Shown here: positions 1-6,795 of the stretch, piece after piece | Layout: each line of letters starts with the position of its first letter | Position numbering within the stretch: the first letter of the stretch is position 1 | Assembly (NCBI GenBank): GCA_964638225.1 | Contig: CAZWYL010000017.1 | Span: 1 to 12,796 of the forward strand | Length of the DNA stretch: 12,796 nucleotides | Source of the DNA: WJKK01 sp964638225 | GTDB taxonomy: Bacteria > Patescibacteriota > WWE3 > UBA101185 > UBA10185 | Direction: 5' to 3' | Program-made: the position numbers and the translations under genes | The notes under the pieces: model-generated | What the model saw: only the letters and a program-made list of their open reading frames with translations | The model's database searches: none | What the model was told of the DNA's origin: nothing

Positions 1-1119
1 GGTATGCAGTTTGATAAAGGATATGCTTCTCCTTATTTTGTAACTGATTCTGAAAAGATGATTGCGGAAATAGAAGATCCTTACATATTGGTAACCGACT
101 TGAAGGTAAGCAATATTCAGGAACTTTTGCCTATGCTGGAAAATTTGGTTAAAGTTTCAAAAAATTTGGTTATTTTGGCGGAAGGCATTGAAGGCGAAGC
201 TCTGGCAACTTTGGTTGTTAACAATTTACGCGGCACTTTCAACGCTTTAGCTTTGGAAGCACCCGGTTTTGGTGATCGAAGAAAAGCCATATTAGAGGAC
301 ATAGCTGTCTTAACAGGAGCCACCTTAATTAGTGAGGCTACAGGAAGAGATTTAGCTTCTGTAACGGTAGATGATTTAGGCAGAGCTGAAAAGGTAATTT
401 CTACCAAGGATGATTCCACTATTGTCGGAGGCCAGGGAGACAAGGAAAAGATAGAGGCTCGGATTGCACAAATTAAAACTCAAATGGAACAGTCCGATTC
501 TGATTATGACCAGGACAAACTGAAAGAGCGTATGGCTAAGCTTTCCGGAGGTGTTGCAGTCCTAAACGTTGGGGCAGCAACTGAAACTGAACTAAAAGAG
601 AAGAAATTACGAGTTGAGGACGCTGTGAATGCTACTAAAGCCGCAGTGGAAGAAGGAATTATTCCTGGAGGCGGAGTTGCATTTTATAGAGCTAGAGAGG
701 TTATAAAAGATCTTAAACTTGAAGGTGATGCAGAAACCGGGGCAAATATTTTGTTCGCTGCTTTAGATAGGCCGATCAAGCGTTTAATTGAAAATGCAGG
801 TAGGGATGCTGGAGAGATTCTTGCGGGAATGGAGCATTTTGCAGAAAGCTCTGATTATAAAGGCGAAAAAGAAAACGCGGGGTTTAATGTTATGACTTTA
901 GAGTATGGTGACATGATCAAGGAAGGAATAATTGATCCCGCTAAGGTTGCACGAATTGCTTTGCAGAACGCTGTTTCAGTAGCCAACATGGTTCTTACTA
1001 CAGATTGTCTGATTGCCGAGAAGCCTAAGGAGGAAGAAAGCAATGGCGGTGGTGGGGCCGGAGGAGCCGGTGGTATGGGTGGAATGGGCGGGATGGGCGG
1101 CATGCCTGGAATGATGTAG
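1..1119 (+). CDS. groEL: Chaperonin GroEL (Hsp60), 5'-truncated by the window edge
   Basis: ATP-driven cytoplasmic chaperonin subunit that forms double heptameric rings and folds proteins with GroES. The reading frame is open from base 1 (a Gly codon precedes the first visible Met), so the true start lies upstream. The first visible Met, in MQFDKGYASPYF, matches Met193 of E. coli GroEL; about 192 residues are missing. Visible hallmarks are the apical-domain stretch GEALATLVVN then APGFGDRRKA (visible residues about 64-94), the ATPase aspartate in RVEDAVNATKAAVEEG (visible residue 206, which falls on E. coli Asp398 if there are no indels), the GGG loop after it, and a Gly-Met-rich tail ending MPGMM. 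No frameshift is seen. It converges with hsp20 across a shared terminator. groES and any CIRCE site of this gene would be upstream of the window. Identity is essentially certain. Confidence 0.98.
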   Translation, partial: GMQFDKGYASPYFVTDSEKMIAEIEDPYILVTDLKVSNIQELLPMLENLVKVSKNLVILAEGIEGEALATLVVNNLRGTFNALALEAPGFGDRRKAILEDIAVLTGATLISEATGRDLASVTVDDLGRAEKVISTKDDSTIVGGQGDKEKIEARIAQIKTQMEQSDSDYDQDKLKERMAKLSGGVAVLNVGAATETELKEKKLRVEDAVNATKAAVEEGIIPGGGVAFYRAREVIKDLKLEGDAETGANILFAALDRPIKRLIENAGRDAGEILAGMEHFAESSDYKGEKENAGFNVMTLEYGDMIKEGIIDPAKVARIALQNAVSVANMVLTTDCLIAEKPKEEESNGGGGAGGAGGMGGMGGMGGMPGMM

Positions 1120-1162
1120 TGACTTGCTGTTGAATTCTTTCATTTACTCTGCAAAAAAAGAA

Positions 1163-1184
1163 AGACCCCGGAAAACCGGGGTCT
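1163..1184. terminator. Bidirectional rho-independent terminator between groEL and hsp20
   Basis: A perfect 9-bp stem (AGACCCCGG / CCGGGGTCT) closes on an AAAA loop. It is followed on the plus strand by a T-rich run (TCTTTTATTCTATTTTT) and preceded by an A-rich run, which gives a T tract when read on the minus strand. It therefore fits intrinsic termination for groEL (44 bases after its stop) and also for the converging hsp20 gene (24 bases after its stop). This is seen directly; use in both directions is inferred from the symmetry and gene order. Confidence 0.93.
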
Positions 1185-1207
1185 CTTTTATTCTATTTTT
1201 ATTTTAC

Positions 1208-1624
1208 TTACTCACCCGCTTTAATCTCTATTTTCTTTCTTTTCTCTTCTTCTGCAATAGGAATTTCTACTTTTAGCAAACCCCGCGTAACAGTAGCTTT
1301 TGCGTCATCTGCTTCAACTCCCCTTGGAAGATTTACATTGTAACGAAAGGCTCTTTGACGAGTTTCTCGGTAGATAGTTTTTTTCTCCTCTTTTTCTTCT
1401 TCGGTCTCCTCGCTGGAGCCTTCAATAGTGAGTACATTTCCCTCTACGGAAATATCAACCTCATCCCTGGAAATTCCAGGAACTTGTGCTTCCACTACCA
1501 CACTATCTTCAGTTTCATAGATATCCAATCCGGAAATTCCAGAAGAGCCTTCCCAGCCGGTATCAGGCCAAAAGTCCTCATCAAAAATTGTTGGAGCCCA
1601 GCGGTTCCATCTTACAATTGCCAT
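1208..1624 (-). CDS. hsp20: Small heat-shock protein, Hsp20/alpha-crystallin family
   Basis: ATP-independent holdase that binds unfolding proteins as an oligomer in the cytoplasm. The 138-residue product has a short aromatic N-terminal arm (MAIVRWNRWAP), an alpha-crystallin domain starting near SGLDIYETED and running to the end, the conserved RGLLKVEIPI strand (the family's GVL-type motif), and a C-terminal IEI tripeptide of the I-x-I/V class that docks on neighbouring subunits. An Asp/Glu/Lys-rich loop (EETEEEKEEKK) sits in mid-domain. Start choice: an in-frame GTG five codons upstream (1637-1639) lies inside the Shine-Dalgarno itself, so the ATG at 1622-1624 is preferred. It has its own promoter with a CIRCE-like operator and lies 104 bases downstream of the nucleotidyltransferase gene, so it is probably a separate heat-inducible unit. 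Confidence 0.96.
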   Translation of the reverse strand: MAIVRWNRWAPTIFDEDFWPDTGWEGSSGISGLDIYETEDSVVVEAQVPGISRDEVDISVEGNVLTIEGSSEETEEEKEEKKTIYRETRQRAFRYNVNLPRGVEADDAKATVTRGLLKVEIPIAEEEKRKKIEIKAGE

Positions 1625-1636
1625 ATTTATTTGTTT

Positions 1637-1645
1637 CACCTCCTT
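1637..1645 (-). promoter_or_regulatory. Perfect Shine-Dalgarno of hsp20 (decides the start)
   Basis: On the minus strand this reads AAGGAGGTG, fully complementary to the usual 16S rRNA 3' end. It stands 12 bases before the ATG at 1624. The GTG at its 3' end is in frame with hsp20 but cannot be both the binding site and the start codon. It is the strongest ribosome binding site in the window. Confidence 0.9.
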
Positions 1646-1676
1646 GTGAGTTAAACGAAATAATTATACAATTTCT

Positions 1677-1705
1677 ATTATCAGTCTAGGATACAGAGTG
1701 ATAAT
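1677..1705. promoter_or_regulatory. CIRCE-like operator (putative HrcA site) of hsp20
   Basis: An inverted repeat ATTATCAGTC-N9-GAGTGATAAT whose arms match at 9 of 10 positions. Compared with the CIRCE consensus TTAGCACTC-N9-GAGTGCTAA, the spacer is exactly 9 and 15 of 18 arm positions agree. It lies between the -35 and -10 of the hsp20 promoter, where a bound repressor would block RNA polymerase. HrcA/CIRCE control of groE and dnaK operons is established, and here the neighbouring gene is groEL. HrcA binding is an inference; hrcA is not in the window. Confidence 0.72.
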
Positions 1706-1711
1706 TGTCAA
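1683..1711 (-). promoter_or_regulatory. Sigma70-type promoter of hsp20
   Basis: On the minus strand a perfect -35 TTGACA (1706-1711) is followed after 17 bases by TAGACT (1683-1688, 4 of 6 to TATAAT). Transcription would start near 1676, giving a leader of about 50 bases that contains the strong Shine-Dalgarno. A better -10 match, TATAAT at 1664-1669, lacks a -35 at usable spacing. The CIRCE-like repeat overlaps this promoter. Confidence 0.7.
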
Positions 1712-1728
1712 GCAATCTATATTGATAT

Positions 1729-2583
1729 TTACTCTATACCTAGAGATTGAATCAGCTGGTTATACTTGTGCAGTATTTCTTTGGTTTTATCGTCTCTATT
1801 GAAGTGAATTTTATTCAGAGCGACTTCCTCGTTGGTTATCTTTTTTTGCATGTACCTTTTCTGCATTTTGTAGGCCAGATATTCTATAAAATCCAGAATG
1901 CCCGGATTTGATTTTTCCTTTTTTTCTATTTCTTCGAATTTGATTAAGGGAAAGTATTTTTTTATCCATAAATTTGCTGTTAAGAACTTTTGATAAGTGT
2001 TTCCTCTATCAATCTTTGGCTGAAGGCGTACTATTTCAGAAGCAATGAATAAGTTTTGATTCTCTTCTTCCCAAGTTAGACTATCTTCTGACAGGAATAA
2101 ATTTGGACACACTTTATTTTTTGGCTCTTCATCCGTTCGATATTTTCCCAAAATTTTTAAATATAAAACCACAAAGATTCTTGTTAACCATGTTCTTTTC
2201 TTCTGGGCGATGATAAAAACGTCTATGTCTCCCTCCGGCATGGGATTTGAGGCAGCCAGAGGCCCGGAGAAAGCAAGCATTTTTATCCAAGGGATTTTTT
2301 TAAGCATTTTCAAAGTCTGTTGACCCTCAACCCTTTTCTTTTTTGCTTTTCTAAGCCTGTCCCGCCAGTTAATAGTATGTTTTCGATAAAGATAATACTT
2401 ACCATTTTTCTGTGAGATTTTCTTTTCCTTTTCAAGTTTTCTTAATTTTTTGACGAGGTTTGAGTAAGACGTCTCAGTTCCTAGATAGGTCCCAAGTTGA
2501 TGAAAGCTTAGAGGGTATCTAAAGATACTAGAGTATGCTAAAGTTTCAAGAATAGATTTTTCCAATTTTTTGCTTGATTCCAT
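1729..2583 (-). CDS. Winged-helix plus nucleotidyltransferase-fold protein, function unknown
   Basis: The 284-residue protein appears to have a helix-turn-helix or winged-helix N-terminus (about residues 8-68: ILETLAYSSIFRYPLS, then a basic helix and the wing-like ISQKNGKYYLYR), followed by a minimal nucleotidyltransferase core. The core shows AFSGPLAASNPMPEGDIDVFII (residues 104-125), in which SG and D119-x-D121 occupy the places of the family's GS and DxD metal-binding motif. The C-terminal half (CPNLFLSEDSL at 159-169, then Lys/Glu-rich helices) I cannot assign. Members of this superfamily transfer NMP groups to RNA, drugs or proteins; the substrate here cannot be read from sequence. It is the last gene of a three-gene operon, starting 4 bases after the RNase H stop, with no clear ribosome binding site. 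The fold call is fairly secure, the activity is not. Confidence 0.72.
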   Translation of the reverse strand: MESSKKLEKSILETLAYSSIFRYPLSFHQLGTYLGTETSYSNLVKKLRKLEKEKKISQKNGKYYLYRKHTINWRDRLRKAKKKRVEGQQTLKMLKKIPWIKMLAFSGPLAASNPMPEGDIDVFIIAQKKRTWLTRIFVVLYLKILGKYRTDEEPKNKVCPNLFLSEDSLTWEEENQNLFIASEIVRLQPKIDRGNTYQKFLTANLWIKKYFPLIKFEEIEKKEKSNPGILDFIEYLAYKMQKRYMQKKITNEEVALNKIHFNRDDKTKEILHKYNQLIQSLGIE

Positions 2584-2587
2584 GGGT

Positions 2588-3013
2588 TCACGATTTACTG
2601 TTATCTAGTACTTCGTTTACTAATGCGTCAGCTTTTTTGTTTTTTTCACGAGGGACATGCTTATAAACTATTGATTCCAAGCCGTTTTCTAGAAGTTTTA
2701 TTCGATCGAAGAAAACTTTTAGACGTGCATTTTTCATTTTATATATACCTTTCAGCTGTTTAACAATAAGTTCGCTGTCAAGATAACAAACGAGTTTTTC
2801 AGCACCTGATTTTATAGCAGTTTCCATTCCCATAAGCAAAGCTTGATATTCCGCTTCGTTATTGGTCGCTTTTCCCAAGTATATTCCAACCTCTTTAATG
2901 TAATCTTTCTTTGGTGTACACAAAAATATCCCTGCTGCAGCCGGTCCCGGATTGCCCCGAGATCCTCCATCCGTAAATAAAACAAATTTATTATTCAATT
3001 TTTCTTCAGTCAT
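2588..3013 (-). CDS. rnhA: Ribonuclease HI-family protein
   Basis: Probable endonuclease cutting the RNA strand of RNA-DNA hybrids with two metal ions. In 141 residues all four acidic catalytic positions are visible: D15 in FTDGGSRGNPGPAAAG, E53 in NNEAEYQAL, D79 in CYLDSELIVKQL, and D129 in REKNKKADAL, with the conserved His at H119 just before (KHVPRE). The GNPGP signature is typical of the compact RNase HI group that lacks an N-terminal hybrid-binding domain. The start ATG overlaps the stop of the upstream Wzz-like gene (ATGACTGA on the minus strand), so translational coupling is likely; AGGGAG lies three bases before the ATG. Its pairing with a membrane polysaccharide-type gene has no obvious functional logic and may only reflect compact packing. 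The symbol is by family; a paralogous rnhA may exist elsewhere. Confidence 0.93.
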   Translation of the reverse strand: MTEEKLNNKFVLFTDGGSRGNPGPAAAGIFLCTPKKDYIKEVGIYLGKATNNEAEYQALLMGMETAIKSGAEKLVCYLDSELIVKQLKGIYKMKNARLKVFFDRIKLLENGLESIVYKHVPREKNKKADALVNEVLDNSKS

Positions 3014-3626
3014 CTTCTCCCTCTTTCAAATAATTTTTTAATGCTAGAAAGCAGGTACCCAAACCTAGAAGGAATAAACCTCCGGTAATCCCAAATAGAT
3101 ATAAATCTTTGTAGGTTTCTTGTACTACCGGCTCTTCCTTTACTCTTGTTATATACAAGTAGGGGTCGCCTTCTTGGTTTATTTCTAATGAAGTATCTTC
3201 AATAATCTCTGCCAGAATATTCCAGGTTTTATTTGCCTTGTCAGTGGAATTTTCTTTAATTTCTAGACCAACAAGCTGAGGTCCTGCATCTTTTACTTTA
3301 ACTCTATTTTTAAATTTCCTTAAGCTTTTCTCAGTAATTGGAATTTTTAATTTCTCTAAAACTTCTGAATGTATTGCCCCATCTTCCAATAACCCTCGAA
3401 CCGTCTTTGTATAAGATAAGCCAACCTGTTGGGCATAGTAACCTGAATATGTATAATATTCCTCGTTTTCCTCGGGTTTCCGCGCAACATATAAAGTTCC
3501 TTTACTCACGTATTTTGCAGGAAGTAAATAAAAAGCACCAGCACCTATCAGAACACCAAAAATAAAGAAAATAACCAAAGATTTTTTTTGTTTTCCGAAA
3601 AATTTAAAGATTTCCTTTAATTCCAT
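3006..3626 (-). CDS. Wzz-like polysaccharide chain-length/co-polymerase family membrane protein
   Basis: The 206-residue protein has the topology of Wzz/capsule co-polymerases: a short basic N-terminus, a first membrane segment at about 16-36 (SLVIFFIFGVLIGAGAFYLL), an outward-facing region of about 140 residues, and a second membrane segment at about 175-197, ending in a short acidic tail (KEGEDD). The sequence LLPAKYVSKGTLYVARK right after the first membrane helix resembles the Wzz-family pattern in which the chain emerges and enters its first strand. The ectodomain is short and no tyrosine-kinase domain is attached. Such proteins set the length of, or help export, surface polysaccharides. 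It leads the minus-strand operon and is divergent from the DUF4012 envelope cassette. Specific polymer and partner are unknown; no polymerase or flippase is in the window. Confidence 0.72.
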   Translation of the reverse strand: MELKEIFKFFGKQKKSLVIFFIFGVLIGAGAFYLLPAKYVSKGTLYVARKPEENEEYYTYSGYYAQQVGLSYTKTVRGLLEDGAIHSEVLEKLKIPITEKSLRKFKNRVKVKDAGPQLVGLEIKENSTDKANKTWNILAEIIEDTSLEINQEGDPYLYITRVKEEPVVQETYKDLYLFGITGGLFLLGLGTCFLALKNYLKEGEDD

Positions 3627-3632
3627 AGAAGC

Positions 3633-3638
3633 ATTATA
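3633..3638 (-). promoter_or_regulatory. Consensus -10 box 6 bases before the Wzz-like start (leaderless candidate)
   Basis: The minus strand reads TATAAT followed by GCTTCT and then the ATG at 3624-3626. With a start site about 6-7 bases after the -10, transcription would begin at or next to the A of the ATG. No Shine-Dalgarno is present and the -35 region is poor. AT-richness makes chance matches possible. Confidence 0.5.
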
Positions 3639-3650
3639 TCGAATAAAATT

Positions 3651-3678
3651 TTGTTATATACTAGTAATAGTTTAGAAA
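3651..3678 (+). promoter_or_regulatory. Weak plus-strand promoter candidates for the DUF4012 cassette
   Basis: The 61-base divergent gap must hold this promoter unless it lies inside the Wzz-like gene. Candidates are TTGTTA (3651-3656), 16 bases, then TAGAAA (3673-3678), or a lone TATACT (3657-3662). Neither is strong. AGAAAG at 3674-3679 is the only Shine-Dalgarno-like string before the ATG at 3688. Confidence 0.3.
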
Positions 3679-3687
3679 GCTGCCCTT

Positions 3688-6600
3688 ATGTCTGGAAATC
3701 AAGTTATAAAAAAGACACCATTAACACCTACTGTTCTAATTTCAAATGGAATTTCCTTTTTAGGTCTTAATCTATGTCGTGCTCTCCTTGATGAGGGGGC
3801 TAGGGTAGTTGTTTTAGATAAGGTAACGGATGAGGTAAGCTCCCGAGCCAAAAAACTCTTGGGAAATCCTAATTTTGCCCTTTTTAATGCCGATCCGGAA
3901 AAAGGGGTACCAGAAAAAATTCAATCCGTTGACTATATTTATGCTCTTTCCTATGATGATGATCCCTTAGATAAAGAACAAGAATTAGTGGCAGAAGCTT
4001 TTGGTATGAAGAGTTTGCTGGACTTAGCAGTTTCCTCTGAAGCTAAATTTGCCTTAGTTGAACCTTTATTTCACAAAGAAAATGTCTCAAAAAACCCTGC
4101 CATTAAAAATACGGAGGTTTATTCTTCCAAAGAAAATAGTTCTTTCTTACGTTCTTTAATTTGGGATTATGTGGAGAATAAAAACTTAAATGGTAGAATC
4201 ATTCGTTTATGTCAGGTATATGGTCCTGGGATGTCCTTAGAATCCCCTATTGGTTTGATAAGATTTATAGATTCCTTAATTAATCACAAGAACCTTAAAG
4301 TTTATGGAGAAGGTACTTCTAAGGCTTATTATCTTCATGTAGCGGATGCAATTGATGGAATAATTAAAGCCTTGTTTTACAAGAGGACATCCGGAAGGAT
4401 TTTCAAGTTATTGAGTGAGGACTCTCATGCGGATTTAGAATTAGTTTTTATTTTGAAGAGCTTAGCTGATACTGAATTGAATCTTGATTACATTGAAGAG
4501 TCTCGGAATGAATTAGTTTTTAATACTACTTTGGGAGAAACTGTACCTCGATGGGAACAGGAAAAATCACTCAAAGAGGGTATTGAGGAGACTTTAAATG
4601 GCTTTGGTTATGATATTAATAGGCACTCGTTCAAGCCAGCAAAAGTTATAGAGCAAAAGATTAAGGAGGAATCCCTGCCTCAAGCACAAGCTATACACTC
4701 ATTATTGGATTTAAAGAAGAATTCTATGGAGGCGTCGTCCTCCAATGAAAAAGAAAAAAAGAAGTCTCGAAAGAAAAGCTTTACATTATCTTTGCCTGAT
4801 ATTTCTTTTCCTAAAATTTCCCAGGCATCTAAGTCATTAAGTTCTAAGACTTCGGGATTTTCTTTACCGTCAATTTCTTTAGCCAAACTTCCAAAATCAG
4901 CAATTTTTGATTTTCAATTGTCCTCAAGAGCAATGAAGCTAGCTTATGTTTTTATTCCTGTTTTGGTTTTCCTTCTTTTTAGTGTAGGCGCTCCTTTAGC
5001 TTTAACAATATATTATGCAAGGCAGGCTAGCAGCTCTTTGGAAGAAGTATCTTTAAACATGTCTCAACTACAAACGAGCAAGTCCGAAATTGCTGCAAAA
5101 AAAGCCTTTGAAGACTTTTACAAATCACAAGGTTCTTTTAAAAGGTTGAGGTGGATCTTCACAGCCCTAGGGAAAGAGGATACTTACAATTCTACAAATG
5201 ATCTTCTGGAGTCTGCCACTTACTTTACAGGAGCTCTTTACAGAACTTCCAAGGCCCTGGACCCTTTTAGTACGATATGGAACGTTATAAGGCCGGATTC
5301 CCCGGATATTTTCGAGCCGGAGGATTTTGAGCTTAGCAGCCAGGAGCTTTCTTATGCAAGAAATACGCTTGATCATTCATTAGCAAGCTACAAAAAAGTG
5401 GACAAAGAAGCTCTTCCTAAGGTTCTCCATTCTACAGTTTCCGAATACAGCGAAATCTTAGGTGTATTGGATACTTCTTTAAACGATGCGTTACTGCTTA
5501 CCGGGGCCTTGCCCGATGTTATTGGCGTAGAAGGTGAGAAGGAATATCTTCTGCTGTTCCAGAATTCGAACGAAATCCGCCCGACAGGTGGTTTTATTGG
5601 CTCTTATGCCACCTTAACCTTAAGAGACGGAAAAATCGCGGAGCTTTACATTGATGATATTTACAACCCCGACGGTCAAATTGATGCCCGAGGCATAGTA
5701 TCCGAGGTTCCCGCCCCACTAGCGCAATTTTTGAACGAAGAATATTTATATATTAGAAACGCAAATTGGGATCCTGATTTTCCCTCTAGTGTTAGGAGAG
5801 TAGAGGACTTGTTTTTCAAATTAGAAGACAGGCAGTTTGATGGAGTTATAGCTTTAGATCTTGAGCTTATAAAATCAATGTTGGAAGTTACCGGACCGAT
5901 CTTTTTAGCCGCATACAATGAAGAAGTCAATTCAGAAAATTTATATGAAAGGACTCAGTATCATAGCGAATTTGATTATCAAGAGGGAATCAGCGATAAG
6001 AGAAGCTTTTTGTCGGTTTTGGCCAGCAAGTTATTGGAACAGATTTTTTCCCTTCCTCCGGAAAAGATACCGGAATTTTCCTCCCAAATTAACTCTTCTC
6101 TTGAGGAAAAACATCTTTTGGCTCTGGTTAATAATTCTACTTTGCGAGCGTTTCTAAACAATAAAAATTGGGATGGTTCCATGGTTACGCCAAAAAAAGA
6201 CTATTTAATGGTAGTAAACGCTAATCTAGGAGGTACTAAAGCAAATTATTTTGTGGAAAATTCTTATGACTATACTGTTTCCTCAGACACTAGAGATGGA
6301 TTGCTGCGCGCTGAGTTAAATTTAAACTATACCCACACTGGACAAGATAATGCTTGGCCGGGAGGTCCCTACACAAACTATCTTCGTGTGTACGTTCCAA
6401 AAGGGTCACAACTTGCGGGAGCAGTGCAAAATTTTAACAGCGGTCTCCCGGAGAATATTCTGGAAGATACTATTTCCTATCCGGATGGTGAGTACACTGT
6501 TTTTGCAACAAGTTTTGTATTGGACCCTCAGGAAAATTTAGGACTAACTTTTAACTACGATCTTCCGGAGTCTATCTCTTTAGGCAAGGAGGATAAAGAA

Positions 6601-6783
6601 TACGCTTTGTATTGGCAGAAACAGCCCGGGACAACAGGGGACATTTTTAGATTCAGCTTTAGAGGCCCTTTTGCAACGGAGATATTGACTTATGCACCAA
6701 CAGATATGTTTAGAGAAAAAAACATGGCAGCCTTAGAAGGCTATTTGGAAAAAGATCAAGAGATAGAACTTGTAATGAAGTGA
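3688..6783 (+). CDS. Epimerase-like domain fused to membrane-anchored DUF4012 protein
   Basis: A 1031-residue protein in three parts. Residues about 13-310 form an extended-SDR (NAD-dependent epimerase/dehydratase) fold: a Rossmann start VLISNGISFLGLNLCRALL, then RLCQVYGPGM (174-182) and LKVYGEGTSKAYYLHVADAIDGI (203-225), both typical of sugar-nucleotide epimerases. The usual Ser and YxxxK catalytic residues are not found (the region reads SFLRSLIWDYV), so the domain may bind but not convert a nucleotide sugar. Residues 311-415 are a Lys/Ser/Pro-rich linker with repeats such as SLPDISFPKIS and SLPSISLAKLPK. One membrane helix lies at about 419-443. The outward part holds the DUF4012 signature NEIRPTGGFIGSYATL (628-643) and NWDPDFPSSVRRVEDLF (693-709), with a beta-rich C-terminal region to the end. 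It heads a cassette with two FemAB-like genes; a role in envelope assembly is inferred. DUF4012 has no established function that I know of. Confidence 0.85.
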   Translation: MSGNQVIKKTPLTPTVLISNGISFLGLNLCRALLDEGARVVVLDKVTDEVSSRAKKLLGNPNFALFNADPEKGVPEKIQSVDYIYALSYDDDPLDKEQELVAEAFGMKSLLDLAVSSEAKFALVEPLFHKENVSKNPAIKNTEVYSSKENSSFLRSLIWDYVENKNLNGRIIRLCQVYGPGMSLESPIGLIRFIDSLINHKNLKVYGEGTSKAYYLHVADAIDGIIKALFYKRTSGRIFKLLSEDSHADLELVFILKSLADTELNLDYIEESRNELVFNTTLGETVPRWEQEKSLKEGIEETLNGFGYDINRHSFKPAKVIEQKIKEESLPQAQAIHSLLDLKKNSMEASSSNEKEKKKSRKKSFTLSLPDISFPKISQASKSLSSKTSGFSLPSISLAKLPKSAIFDFQLSSRAMKLAYVFIPVLVFLLFSVGAPLALTIYYARQASSSLEEVSLNMSQLQTSKSEIAAKKAFEDFYKSQGSFKRLRWIFTALGKEDTYNSTNDLLESATYFTGALYRTSKALDPFSTIWNVIRPDSPDIFEPEDFELSSQELSYARNTLDHSLASYKKVDKEALPKVLHSTVSEYSEILGVLDTSLNDALLLTGALPDVIGVEGEKEYLLLFQNSNEIRPTGGFIGSYATLTLRDGKIAELYIDDIYNPDGQIDARGIVSEVPAPLAQFLNEEYLYIRNANWDPDFPSSVRRVEDLFFKLEDRQFDGVIALDLELIKSMLEVTGPIFLAAYNEEVNSENLYERTQYHSEFDYQEGISDKRSFLSVLASKLLEQIFSLPPEKIPEFSSQINSSLEEKHLLALVNNSTLRAFLNNKNWDGSMVTPKKDYLMVVNANLGGTKANYFVENSYDYTVSSDTRDGLLRAELNLNYTHTGQDNAWPGGPYTNYLRVYVPKGSQLAGAVQNFNSGLPENILEDTISYPDGEYTVFATSFVLDPQENLGLTFNYDLPESISLGKEDKEYALYWQKQPGTTGDIFRFSFRGPFATEILTYAPTDMFREKNMAALEGYLEKDQEIELVMK

Positions 6784-6789
6784 TATACT
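6781..6789 (+). promoter_or_regulatory. Extended -10 overlapping the DUF4012 stop codon
   Basis: TGATATACT: the TG of an extended -10 is also the start of the TGA stop of the upstream gene, followed by TATACT (5 of 6 to consensus). Six bases (GTTGCT) separate it from the GTG start at 6796. It could provide a separate, leaderless transcript for the FemAB-like pair within the operon. No -35 or Shine-Dalgarno is evident. Confidence 0.42.
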
Positions 6790-6795
6790 GTTGCT

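Noticed and set aside
117..443. Antisense reading frame of 108 codons opposite groEL
   Set aside because: It lies wholly within the conserved groEL coding sequence, has no promoter or ribosome binding site, and encodes a low-complexity Ser/Lys/Ala-rich product; a shadow frame.
855..1103. Antisense proline-rich frame (PPIPPIPP repeats)
   Set aside because: It is the mirror of the Gly-Gly-Met tail of GroEL; the repeat comes from the chaperonin codons.
1625..1639. GTG start extending hsp20 by five residues (MKQIN)
   Set aside because: The GTG is part of the AAGGAGGTG Shine-Dalgarno, so the ATG at 1624 is the plausible start.
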